From contig CAVTON010000001.1 of the NCBI GenBank assembly GCA_963736455.1, positions 1,736,001 to 1,800,000 on the forward strand: DNA of 64,000 nucleotides, given 5' to 3'. The first letter of the stretch is position 1. Every line of letters starts with the position of its first letter. The notes under the pieces were generated by a model, which was not told the DNA's origin, searched no databases, and saw nothing but the letters and a program-made list of their open reading frames with translations. The DNA comes from DAHUXD01 sp963736455. Its GTDB lineage: Bacteria; Acidobacteriota; Thermoanaerobaculia; UBA5066; Gp7-AA6. The translations under genes were made by a program, and so were the position numbers. Positions 1 to 7,839 of the stretch are shown here, one piece after another.

Positions 1-31
1 CGAGCCCGGAGTCTGCCGCTTGCGCGGCGGG

Positions 32-475
32 CTACGCTTCTCGAGAATCGCGAAACGCCGAGGCCGGCAGCCGGGCCATGAGAGTCAGGCAGCCGGGAAA
101 GAGCTCTCGCGGGAGCGTGCCTGGAACCTGCACCATCGAACGCGCCCGGTGCCGGAAGGACGACGGCGACTCGCCGACGCGGCGGTTGAAGAGATCGCTG
201 AAGCTGCCGAGGCTCGAGAATCCGATCTCCATGCAAACATCGGTCACCGAGAGGCCGCCCATCGCGAAAAGGCGCCGGGCGCGATCCAGGCGTGCGCGGA
301 TCCGGAGCTGATGGGGCGTGATCCCGAAGAGCGCGTCGAACTGGCGGATGAAGTGAAACGGGGAAAACCCGGCCGAACGCGCCACCGTCTCGATCGAGGG
401 CGCGACCTCCGAATCCTCCGTCAGCGCGTCCCGAGCCTCGCAGAGACGGCGGAACGCCTCGGGACGGACGAGCAT
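32..475 (-). CDS. AraC-family helix-turn-helix transcriptional regulator
   Basis: The 147-residue protein is little more than an AraC DNA-binding domain. The first helix-turn-helix lies around residues 27-50 (SIETVARSAGFSPFHFIRQF) and the second around 76-98 (SVTDVCMEIGFSSLGSFSDLF), followed by the family's typical G-x-SPSSFR signature. There is no N-terminal sensor domain of the usual 150-200 residues, so it resembles short stand-alone AraC regulators. It starts at the ATG at 475; no strong ribosome site is visible. The target is unknown. The next leftward gene lies outside the window, and the small gene at 503-706 shares its orientation 27 bp upstream, so the two could be cotranscribed. Confidence 0.85.
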   Translation of the reverse strand: MLVRPEAFRRLCEARDALTEDSEVAPSIETVARSAGFSPFHFIRQFDALFGITPHQLRIRARLDRARRLFAMGGLSVTDVCMEIGFSSLGSFSDLFNRRVGESPSSFRHRARSMVQVPGTLPRELFPGCLTLMARLPASAFRDSREA

Positions 476-502
476 GGGTCCAAGTCTAATTCGGGACGGC
501 GC

Positions 503-706
503 TCACTCTCGCCGTCGACCCCGATTCTCTTCGTGTGGATCCGTTCCACCGCCCCTGGTCCACTCGCCCGAGTCTTCTCCGGGCTCGATCTCGGGCGGCG
601 TCTTCAGTCCCTGCGGCGCCGGGTTTTCCTTGAAGCCCTGCGCGTCGCGCGGATTGGGGACCTGGGCTTCGGGGCTGGATCCCTCACGATTGCGTTTCTC
701 GTCCAT
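503..706 (-). CDS. small hydrophilic hypothetical protein
   Basis: A 67-residue protein very rich in Glu, Gly, Pro, Arg and Asn, with no hydrophobic core, so it is probably intrinsically disordered. The main support is a near-perfect Shine-Dalgarno sequence (AGGAGGAGCTCGC then ATG) directly before the start. I do not recognise the family. It lies 27 bp upstream of the AraC-type gene in the same orientation. It could still be a chance frame in GC-rich DNA, but the ribosome site makes expression likely. Confidence 0.5.
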   Translation of the reverse strand: MDEKRNREGSSPEAQVPNPRDAQGFKENPAPQGLKTPPEIEPGEDSGEWTRGGGTDPHEENRGRRRE

Positions 707-886
707 GCGAGCTCCTCCTGAAGGAACGAAGTGTTGCCAACGCGGCTCATCAGGACTGCAAGACGCGTTCCCGCCTCCGGCGGCGATCGGGCCATCTCGC
801 GCACCTTCCCCGCTCCGAAGTCGAGAAATCGGGGCTCATTCCGTTGGCCCGGTCTTTAAGATAATAGGCGTGACAGGAGGCCTGCC

Positions 887-1972
887 ATGAGTCGACCGGG
901 CATTCGTCTCGTCGTGCTCGTTTCCGTCCTGCTTTCTGTTCCGCTCTTCGCCGAGAGCCTTTCCGAGCTCTTCCAGAAAGCCAAGGCGCAGGTGAAGAGC
1001 CAATCGTGGCAGGAGGCGCTGACGACCCTCGATCAGATCGACGCCGAATCCGCCACGCCCGGGAACGAGACGATCCGGCCACAACTGGTCGCGCCGATCG
1101 CCTTCTACCGCGGAGTGTGCGAGGCCAACCTCGACCAGGCCGAGAAGGCCGAGGCGGACTTCGCGACCTATCGACAGGCGCAGCCGGGCTCGGCGATCGA
1201 CAAGACGACGTACTCGAAGAAGGCGGTGGCCGCCTTCGAGGCCGCGGGCAAGATCGCGGCGCCGAACGCCGCGGGCGAGGATGCGGCGTCGCACGGCGGC
1301 TCGCTCTCGCTTGCCCGGAGGTTCGAGGAGTTCCAGGCTCCCCCGAACATGGGCGAGAAACCGGACGAGCGGTGGGCCGACGGACCGGTGAAGTGGCTCA
1401 TCTCGCCCGAGGAGACGGCGGCCTGGGCGGCTCTGGCGGGCGAAGCCGAGCGCGACGAGTTCGTTGCACGGTTCTGGAAGCGGCGCGATCCGAGTCCCGA
1501 GTCCCCGGACAACCCGGCGCGCACCGACTTCGACCGGCGGGTCGCGTTCGCGGACGCGTACTTCCGGGTGGACGAGCACCAGCGCGGGAGCCTGACGGAC
1601 CCTGGAATGGTGTTCGTGCTGCTCGGTCCTCCGAACCGAACCGGCCGCAAGCCGATCATGCCCAACGAGGAGAACTCCATCTCGGACGGCAATTCGGTCC
1701 CGGGGCAATGGTTCATGGCGAATCGCAACTCGGTCCACTTCGACGGCACCACGGTCACCGACGCTTCCAGCGGCTTTCGCGAGATCTGGTATTACCGGCG
1801 AGAAACCTTGCCGAACGCGGTCGCCGCGAACGAGCTGAACGTCACCTTCGTCACCAAGATCGGGCGCGGCCAATTCGTCCTCCAGCGGGAGCCTGCGATC
1901 CTCAACGCCCTCGTCGAGGCTCGCTCGGGAGTTCCGGGAACCGTCGTCGCCGGAGGGACGCGGACGAAATAG
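887..1972 (+). CDS. GWxTD domain-containing exported protein
   Basis: A 361-residue protein with an N-terminal signal peptide (hydrophobic residues about 6-21, LVVLVSVLLSVPLFAES). A helical tetratricopeptide-like stretch (about 25-120) is followed by the GWxTD region, seen as GPVKWLISPEETAAW, then KRRDPSPESPDNPARTDF and the strongly conserved GMVFVLLGPPNRTGRKP motif. It ends with a REIWYYRRETLPN segment and a predicted beta strand. The ATG at 887 follows an AGGAGG site. GWxTD proteins are frequent in Acidobacteriota and have no established function. Three paralogues lie at 25.7-29.0 kb; this copy is the more divergent one, closest in layout to the gene at 27836-28960. Confidence 0.9.
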   Translation: MSRPGIRLVVLVSVLLSVPLFAESLSELFQKAKAQVKSQSWQEALTTLDQIDAESATPGNETIRPQLVAPIAFYRGVCEANLDQAEKAEADFATYRQAQPGSAIDKTTYSKKAVAAFEAAGKIAAPNAAGEDAASHGGSLSLARRFEEFQAPPNMGEKPDERWADGPVKWLISPEETAAWAALAGEAERDEFVARFWKRRDPSPESPDNPARTDFDRRVAFADAYFRVDEHQRGSLTDPGMVFVLLGPPNRTGRKPIMPNEENSISDGNSVPGQWFMANRNSVHFDGTTVTDASSGFREIWYYRRETLPNAVAANELNVTFVTKIGRGQFVLQREPAILNALVEARSGVPGTVVAGGTRTK

Positions 1973-2004
1973 CGAGGGCAGATGACGAGGCGAGCCCCTC
2001 GCCC

Positions 2005-2031
2005 CAAATCCGCAAAGTCAGGACTGACCCC
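2005..2031 (+). repeat. dispersed CTGACCCC motif, copy 1
   Basis: A copy of the short dispersed motif (consensus AAATCAGCAAATCAAG followed by ACTGACCCC) lying between the GWxTD gene and the transglutaminase gene, 33 bp after the first stop codon. Its last base is 33 bp before the next start codon. Confidence 0.75.
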
Positions 2032-2064
2032 GCAACGCTCTCATATGATGCGTCAGGAGGCTTC

Positions 2065-3153
2065 ATGAACCGCCGTCATTTTCTCCGCAGCGCCGGCGCG
2101 GTTTCGGCGTGCCTCGCGCTTCCCGGAACGAGAAAGATCTTCGCCCTGGGATCCGCCGAGAGCGACGTATCGGGCTGGCGAACCTTCGAGCTGACGACCC
2201 GCGTGGAGGTGCTCAAGCCTTCGGGGCCGACCCGCGTGTGGCTGCCGGCGGCGCTTCTCCGCGAAACGCCGTTTCAGGAGACGCTGTCCAACGACTTCCA
2301 CTGCGAGGGCGGCGAGGCCCGCCTCGTCAAGGCGAGCCAGGACCTCGGCATCGTCTCCGCTTCCTACCCCGAGGGCGCGAAGCCTCTCCTGACGCTGACG
2401 AGCCGGGTCCGGACGCGGGACTACACCGTGCCAATTCCGCCGCCTTCCCGCGCGCCGAAGCCCGACTCCACCGAGCTCGCCGCGTACCGGCGGCCGACGA
2501 AGTACCTGCCGACCGATGGGATCGTCGCGACGACCGCCGCCGAGATCACGAAGGACGCGAGATCCGACGCCGACAAGGCGCGAGCCATCTACGACTGGAT
2601 CGTCGTCAACACCTACCGCAACCCGAAGACGAGGGGCTGCGGCACCGGCGACGTTCGGTTCATGGTCGAGTCGAGGGACCTCGGCGGCAAGTGCGCCGAC
2701 CTCAATGCGCTGTACGTGGCGCTGGCCCGATCGGCGGGACTGGCGGCCCGAGACGTCTACGGCATCCGCGTCGCCCCGTCGCGCCTGGGATACAAGAGCC
2801 TCGGCGCCGCCACCGAGAACGTAACCAAGGCGCAGCACTGTCGCGCCGAGGTCTACCTCGACGGCGAGTGGGTGCCGGTGGATCCCGCCGACGTGCGAAA
2901 AGTCGTCCTCGAGGAGCCGCCGGGCAACCGGCCCATCGACGACGAGATGGTGGCCAAGGCCCGGACCCTGCTCTTCGGCTCCTGGGAGATGAACTGGATG
3001 GCGTTCAACTTCGGGCACGACGTGGAGCTGCCGGGCTCGAAGGGAGAGCCGCTGGCGTTTTTCATGTACCCCCAGGCGGAAACCGCTTCGGGACGGCTCG
3101 ACTGCCTCGATCCGGCCAACTTCAAATACGAGATCACGTCGAAGGAGCTGTAG
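2065..3153 (+). CDS. Tat-exported transglutaminase-like protein
   Basis: A 362-residue protein starting at an ATG preceded by AGGAGG. The N-terminus NRRHFLRSAGAVSACLALPG is a twin-arginine-type signal. The body has a transglutaminase-like core: the cysteine lies in DLGGKCADLNALYVALARSAGLAAR (about residues 210-235), the histidine in KAQHCRAEVYLDGEWVPVDPAD (about 255-280), and the aspartate in the same VPVDPAD segment. It is preceded by an antiparallel beta domain. The arrangement Cys-His-Asp is complete, so peptidase or amidase activity is plausible; crosslinking is less likely. It probably acts in the periplasm. It stands between a GWxTD gene and a kinase gene, separated from both by copies of the dispersed motif. 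Confidence 0.88.
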   Translation: MNRRHFLRSAGAVSACLALPGTRKIFALGSAESDVSGWRTFELTTRVEVLKPSGPTRVWLPAALLRETPFQETLSNDFHCEGGEARLVKASQDLGIVSASYPEGAKPLLTLTSRVRTRDYTVPIPPPSRAPKPDSTELAAYRRPTKYLPTDGIVATTAAEITKDARSDADKARAIYDWIVVNTYRNPKTRGCGTGDVRFMVESRDLGGKCADLNALYVALARSAGLAARDVYGIRVAPSRLGYKSLGAATENVTKAQHCRAEVYLDGEWVPVDPADVRKVVLEEPPGNRPIDDEMVAKARTLLFGSWEMNWMAFNFGHDVELPGSKGEPLAFFMYPQAETASGRLDCLDPANFKYEITSKEL

Positions 3154-3157
3154 GCAG

Positions 3158-3182
3158 GAATCAGAGAATCAGGGCTGACCCC
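3158..3182 (+). repeat. dispersed CTGACCCC motif, copy 2
   Basis: A copy of the dispersed motif starting 4 bp after the stop codon of the transglutaminase gene and ending only 12 bp before the TTG start of the kinase gene. It therefore reaches the ribosome-binding region AAGGAG of the kinase gene. Confidence 0.75.
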
Positions 3183-3194
3183 AAGGAGACACAC

Positions 3195-5405
3195 TTGCTC
3201 GGAACGACGATCTCTCACTATCGAATCCTGCGCGAGCTCGGCGCCGGCGGCATGGGCGTCGTCTACGAGGCCGAGGACACGCGTCTGCGCCGCAACGTCG
3301 CGCTGAAATTCCTCTCGGCGGCCCTCGCCCAGGACGCGCCGATGCTCGAGCGATTCGAGCGCGAGGCGCGGGCGGCCTCGGCCCTGAGCCATCCCGGCAT
3401 CTGCACCGTGCACGCCATCGAGCAGGACGCCGGACGCTCGTTCATCGTGATGGAGCTCGTCGACGGCGAATCCCTCGCCACCCGGCTCTCCGGCAGGCCG
3501 ATGGAGATCGGGCCGCTTCTCGATCTCGGCATCCAGATGGCCGACGCCCTCGAGGCCGCGCACGCGAAAGGGATCGTCCACCGCGACCTGAAGCCCATGA
3601 ACATGATGGTGACCTCGCGCGGCCAGGTGAAGATCCTCGATTTCGGCCTGGCGAAGTTCGAGGTGAACGAGGTGAGCGCGCAGACGGGCATGCCGACGGC
3701 GCCGCCGCGCGGCGCGGACCTGACCGCCGCGGGGACGGTCTTCGGCACCGTCCATTTCATGTCGCCCGAGCAGGCGCGCGGCCTGGCGACCGACGCGCGC
3801 ACCGACATCTTCTCGCTCGGAGCCATCCTGTATCAGATGGCCACCGGCGATCGGGCTTTCGAAGGGGACACGCAGGCCGTCGTCTTCGACGCGATCCTGA
3901 ACCGCGACCCGCTGCCCCTCGAGGACGCGAACCCGGCGATGCCCGCCTCGCTCGGCCCGATTCTCGAGAAGGCGCTCGAGAAGGACCGGAGCCTCCGCTA
4001 CCAGACCGCGACGGAGCTGAAGACCGACCTGCTGCGGCTGCGCCGGAAGCTCGAGGGAAGCCGGTCCGGCCCGTCTTCGGTCGCCGACTCGAAGGCTCCG
4101 GCGCACCGCGCGCAGCGATCGATCGCCGTCCTCTACTTCGAGAACCTCTCGGGCGTGAACGAAGACGAGTACCTGTGCGACGGCATCACCGAGGACATCC
4201 TGACGGACCTCTCGAAGATCAAGGGTCTGAACGTCTTTCCGCGCACGACCGTCCTCGCGTTCCGCGGCCAGAAGGCGACGGCGGCGGACGTCTGCCGGCA
4301 ACTTCGGGCGGACTTCGCCCTCGAGGGCAGCCTGCGGCGGGCCGGGAACCGATTGAGGATCAACGCCCAGCTCGTCGACGCGGCAACGGGCTTCCCCGTC
4401 TGGTCGGAGCGCTACGACCGGGAGATGTCCGACATCTTCGCCGTGCAGGACGAGATCGCGCACAAGATCGCCGAGGCGCTGCGGATCAAGCTGACGCCCC
4501 AGGAGCAGGCGGAGCTCGCTGCCAAGCCGACCGAGAACCTCCAGGCGTACGACCTCTACCTGCGCGGGCGCAGCTACGCCCGGCGGCGTACGACGCGGGA
4601 CATGGATTTCGCCCTCCAGATGTTCGAGAACGCCGTCACCCTGGATCCGAACTTCGCCCTCGCCTGGGCCGCGATCGCCAACGGCTGCGCCCATGCCCAG
4701 TACTGGTCCGGGCCCGGCGGCACCTACATGGAGCGCGCCCAGTCGGCATCGCTGCGCGCCGTGGCGCTCGCGCCGGATATCCCCGAGGTGCTCGTGTCCC
4801 AGGGCTGGATCCTGTATGCCGCCGGCCGTTACGACGACGCCGTGCGCCTGACGCGGGCCGCGATCTTCCGAAAGCGCGATTGCGAGGGGGCGTATTACCT
4901 GCTGCTGCGGGCGCTCTTCGCCTCCGGCAAGTACGAGGAGCTGGCGTCCCTCGCCGAGCAGGCGATCGAGGCGGCGGGCACCGACTACAACGTCTACATC
5001 CCGATCATGAATGCGCTCGGCGCGCTCGGCCGGGAAGAGGATCGCCGCGGAGTGCGGCTCCGCCTCCTGCAGGCCTTCGAGAACCACCTTCGCGAGGTTC
5101 CGGAGGATGCGCGGGCCCGGATCCTCTGCGCCGGCATGTACGCGCAGGAAGGGCGCGCCGAGGACGCCGTCCGCGAGACGAACATGGCGATGACGCTCCG
5201 GCCGAACGAAGCCACTGTCCTCTACAACGCCGCCTGCTGTTTCGCCAATCTCGACCGCCGCGCCGACGCGCTCGAGGCGCTGCGGAAGGCCTGGGAAGCC
5301 GGCTACAAGGACGCCGAGTGGACACGGCGCGATCCCGACCTCGCCTCTCTCCACAACGAACCGGAGTTCGAGAAGCTCTACCCGGCGCCCAAGGAAGAGG
5401 CGTAA
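3195..5405 (+). CDS. Ser/Thr protein kinase with FlgO-like domain and TPR tail
   Basis: A 736-residue protein. I chose the TTG at 3195, which has AAGGAG 8 nt upstream and places the kinase fold at residue 9. The glycine loop is GAGGMGVV (16-23), the ATP lysine K38, the catalytic HRDLKPMN at 129-136 and the DFG aspartate at 149; all key residues are present. From about residue 308 a FlgO/TolB-like domain begins (RSIAVLYFENLSG, then CDGITEDILTDLSKIKGLNVFPRTT), of the kind found in Ser/Thr kinases and adenylate cyclases. Tetratricopeptide repeats fill about 450-736. No membrane segment is visible, unlike the related kinase at 9793-12441, so this one is probably cytoplasmic. Substrates are unknown. 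Confidence 0.92.
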   Translation: MLGTTISHYRILRELGAGGMGVVYEAEDTRLRRNVALKFLSAALAQDAPMLERFEREARAASALSHPGICTVHAIEQDAGRSFIVMELVDGESLATRLSGRPMEIGPLLDLGIQMADALEAAHAKGIVHRDLKPMNMMVTSRGQVKILDFGLAKFEVNEVSAQTGMPTAPPRGADLTAAGTVFGTVHFMSPEQARGLATDARTDIFSLGAILYQMATGDRAFEGDTQAVVFDAILNRDPLPLEDANPAMPASLGPILEKALEKDRSLRYQTATELKTDLLRLRRKLEGSRSGPSSVADSKAPAHRAQRSIAVLYFENLSGVNEDEYLCDGITEDILTDLSKIKGLNVFPRTTVLAFRGQKATAADVCRQLRADFALEGSLRRAGNRLRINAQLVDAATGFPVWSERYDREMSDIFAVQDEIAHKIAEALRIKLTPQEQAELAAKPTENLQAYDLYLRGRSYARRRTTRDMDFALQMFENAVTLDPNFALAWAAIANGCAHAQYWSGPGGTYMERAQSASLRAVALAPDIPEVLVSQGWILYAAGRYDDAVRLTRAAIFRKRDCEGAYYLLLRALFASGKYEELASLAEQAIEAAGTDYNVYIPIMNALGALGREEDRRGVRLRLLQAFENHLREVPEDARARILCAGMYAQEGRAEDAVRETNMAMTLRPNEATVLYNAACCFANLDRRADALEALRKAWEAGYKDAEWTRRDPDLASLHNEPEFEKLYPAPKEEA

Positions 5406-5462
5406 CAGCCGGGTCCCTCGTTCGAGCCCACTCCCCGCGTCTCCCGTTGATAGCATCCCTCC

Positions 5463-5774
5463 GTGGCGGACAAGCTCAAGTCGTCCTTCGAGCTCGCGAT
5501 GGAACGGCTCCGAGGGGCCGATCCGGGCGCCGGCAAGGCGAAGCCTCTGACCAACGCGCAGAAGGAGAAGATCGCCGAGGCCAGGCGGGTCGCCGCCGCG
5601 AAGCTGGCGGAGCTCGAGATTCACTTCCACGACGCGCGAAAGCGGTTCCGCGACCCGGCCGAGCAGGAGAAGGCCGAAGGCGAGTACCAGATCGACCGGC
5701 AGCGGGTCAACGCGGACCTCGAGCGCGCGATCGCCGAGATCCGTCGCGCGAGCGGAAGCCGGAACCGTTCCTGA
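5463..5774 (+). CDS. small coiled-coil hypothetical protein
   Basis: A 103-residue protein starting at GTG, rich in Ala, Glu, Lys and Arg, predicted to be almost wholly helical: about 35-70 (AEARRVAAAKLAELEIHFHD) and 75-98 look like a two-helix coiled coil. There is no signal peptide or membrane segment and I do not recognise a named family. It lies 57 bp after the kinase gene and 36 bp before the SDR gene in the same direction, so the three may be cotranscribed. Codon use matches its neighbours. Confidence 0.7.
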   Translation: MADKLKSSFELAMERLRGADPGAGKAKPLTNAQKEKIAEARRVAAAKLAELEIHFHDARKRFRDPAEQEKAEGEYQIDRQRVNADLERAIAEIRRASGSRNRS

Positions 5775-5810
5775 CCCCGGATTCCGGAGCTCCGACCGAC
5801 CCACTCCTCG

Positions 5811-6578
5811 ATGGCAAGCGTCCTCGTCACCGGCTCCGCTGACGGGCTCGGCCTCGCCGCCGCCCGCACTCTCCTGGACGAGGGCCACGAGGTCGTGCTG
5901 CACGCGCGCAACCGCAGGCGTGCGGCCGTCCTCTCCGATCTCGCCCCGCGCGCGAAGGGCGTGGCCATCGGGGATCTCAGCAGCGCGGCCGAGACGCGCG
6001 CCCTCGCCGGCCAGGTCAACGCCCTCGGCCGCATGGACGCCGTCATCCACAACGCCGGCGTCTATCTCGAGCCCGCGCGGGGAGCGACGCCCGAGGGGCA
6101 CGCGACGACCCTCGCCGTGAACGTCCTCGCTCCCTACATGCTGACGGCGTGGATCGAACGTCCGAACCGCCTGATCTACGTCAGCAGCGGAATGCACCGC
6201 GAAGGCGGCGGATCGCTCGACGACATCGACTGGACCAGACGGCGCTGGAACGCCGGCAAGGCCTACTCCGAGAGCAAGCTCTACCTCACGGCGTTCGCGC
6301 TCGCCGTCTCGCGCCGCTGGCCGGGCGTGCTGAGCAACGCCGTCGACCCGGGATGGGTCCCGACGAAGATGGGCGGCCCCGGCGCGACCGACGACCTCGA
6401 AGAGGGGCACCTCACCCAGACCTGGCTCGCCGTCAGCGAGGATCCCGCGGCGAAAGTCAGCGGCGGGTACTGGCACCATCGGAAGCGAACGGCGCCGGCG
6501 GCAGAGGCCCTGGACGCGGACTTCCGGGAGAAGGTCATCGAGAAACTCAAGGAGCTGACCGGGGTTCGAGTTCTCTGA
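5811..6578 (+). CDS. short-chain dehydrogenase/reductase
   Basis: A 255-residue SDR. The nucleotide-binding motif is TGSADGLG (7-14), the structural motif is HNAGVY in place of NNAG, the catalytic serine is in YVSSGMH and the catalytic pair is YSESK. The position after TGxxxGxG and the HARNRR stretch suggest NADP(H) preference. The C-terminal part, with DPGWVPTKMGG, is typical of the retinol-dehydrogenase/WW-domain oxidoreductase-like subgroup of SDRs. The start at the ATG at 5811 puts the first beta strand at residue 4. The substrate cannot be told from sequence. Confidence 0.9.
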   Translation: MASVLVTGSADGLGLAAARTLLDEGHEVVLHARNRRRAAVLSDLAPRAKGVAIGDLSSAAETRALAGQVNALGRMDAVIHNAGVYLEPARGATPEGHATTLAVNVLAPYMLTAWIERPNRLIYVSSGMHREGGGSLDDIDWTRRRWNAGKAYSESKLYLTAFALAVSRRWPGVLSNAVDPGWVPTKMGGPGATDDLEEGHLTQTWLAVSEDPAAKVSGGYWHHRKRTAPAAEALDADFREKVIEKLKELTGVRVL

Positions 6579-6624
6579 GGCCCCTCGCGCGTCTCGCGCC
6601 GCTGGTCAGACGTCTTGCTTCCCC

Positions 6625-6649
6625 AAATCAGCAAATCAAGACTGACCCC
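6625..6649 (+). repeat. dispersed CTGACCCC motif, copy 3
   Basis: One of the cleanest copies of the dispersed motif, matching the consensus throughout. It lies between the SDR gene and the truncated kinase gene, 37 bp before the TTG at which the kinase remnant starts. Confidence 0.8.
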
Positions 6650-6685
6650 TTTTCGGAGTAGAGTGCCGCGACCAACGGGGACTCA

Positions 6686-7269
6686 TTGACGCTGACCGCC
6701 GGGACCAGGCTCGGTTCGTACGAGATCGTCGCGCCGCTGGGCGCAGGCGGAATGGGCGAGGTCTACCGCGCGCGCGACGCGAAGCTCGAGCGCGAGGTCG
6801 CGATCAAGGTCCTCCCCGCGACCGTCGCCAACGATCCCGACGCGCTGGCGCGGTTCGAGCGCGAGGCCAAGGCGGTCGCCGCGCTCTCGCATCCGAACAT
6901 CCTCGCGATCCACGACTTCGGAGAACAGAACGGCATCGCGTACGCGGTCACGGAGCTGCTCGACGGCGACACGCTGCGCGGCAGGCTCGATACCGGCCCG
7001 CTTTCGCAACGACAGGCCATCGACTGGGCGCTCCAGATCACGAAGGGCCTCTCCGCCGCGCACGAGAAGGGCATCGTCCACCGGGACCTGAAGCCCGAGA
7101 ACGTGCCCGGACCTATCTGGCCGCCGGCCAGCCGGAGAAGGCGATCGACACGCTCGAAGAGCTCGTGAAGCTTCCCTTCTACGTTCTCCCCCGCTGGCTC
7201 GCGATCGACCCGAACTACGCGCCCATTCGCGGCAACCGGCGGTTCCAGAAGCTGATCGGCAAAGGCTAG
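6686..7269 (+). pseudogene. Ser/Thr kinase-TPR gene with internal deletion
   Basis: The first 144 codons from the TTG at 6686 encode a normal kinase N-lobe and catalytic loop (glycine loop GAGGMGEV, ATP lysine in VAIKVL, HRDLKPENV). Immediately after HRDLKPENV the reading frame jumps into what, one frame over, is the C-terminal TPR end of the same protein family (YLAAGQPEKAIDTLEE, then IDPNYAPIRGNRRFQKLIG, stop at 7269). Compared with the intact paralogue at 9793-12441, roughly 2 kb coding for the DFG motif, C-lobe, membrane segment and most TPRs has been lost, and the join is out of frame. The remaining open frame would stop at 7168 as a dead 160-residue fragment. Confidence 0.88.
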
Positions 7270-7291
7270 GAGTCCATCGAAGGGGGGACAC

Positions 7292-7768
7292 ATGCACACG
7301 AGGTTCATCGCGGCAGGCATCGCGTTCGCTTTGGCGGCCAGCCTCTCCGCCTCGCCGGAACAGAAGGGCCCGAAGCCCGACGTCGGCGACGGCCGCGTCG
7401 CGTGGTTCGACGTCACGACGACGGACCTGGCCCAGTCGAGAGCGTTCTACGAAGGGCTCTTCGGCTGGCAGTTCACGTCGGTGAAGGGATACGAAAACCT
7501 GGCGGCAGAAATCGTCTCCGGCGGCCAGCCCGTCGGCTCGCTTCGCAAGGCCGAAGGGAAGATCAGCCCCTACGACGGCGTCGTCTACATCCAGGTGAAG
7601 GACCTGCCCGCGAGCTGCGCGAAGGCGAAGGAGCTCGGCGGCACGATCGTTCCCGGGTTCCCGTTCGACCTGAACGACGACCGGGGCGCGATCGCCCTCG
7701 TCGTCGATCCGGCCGGACACCCGATCGGGATGTATTCGCGGACGGCGCTGCCGAAGGCGGCGAAGTAG
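7292..7768 (+). CDS. exported VOC-superfamily (glyoxalase/bleomycin-resistance fold) protein
   Basis: A 158-residue protein starting at ATG 7292 after AGGGGGG. Residues 1-21 form a signal peptide ending near LSASP. The rest is a VOC-fold domain: VAWFDVTTTDLAQSRAFYEGLFGWQF at about 37-62, the second half YIQVKDLPASCAKAKELGGTIV, and an ending VVDPAGHPIGMYS typical of these proteins. Metal ligands are not clear, so enzymatic activity is uncertain. An exported VOC protein is unusual but not rare. It sits 22 bp behind the kinase remnant and before a phosphodiesterase gene. Confidence 0.85.
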   Translation: MHTRFIAAGIAFALAASLSASPEQKGPKPDVGDGRVAWFDVTTTDLAQSRAFYEGLFGWQFTSVKGYENLAAEIVSGGQPVGSLRKAEGKISPYDGVVYIQVKDLPASCAKAKELGGTIVPGFPFDLNDDRGAIALVVDPAGHPIGMYSRTALPKAAK

Positions 7769-7839
7769 GGTCCCTCTTCACACGCCTCGAACAACGCCCC
7801 GCACGGACCTCGTGACACGCGCGTGTAAGCTGCGCAGCC

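Noticed and set aside
2853..6479. A 1208-codon open frame on the minus strand across the kinase and SDR genes
   Set aside because: It has the composition of an antisense shadow frame (Arg, Glu, Val and Gly rich) and overlaps four well-supported plus-strand genes.
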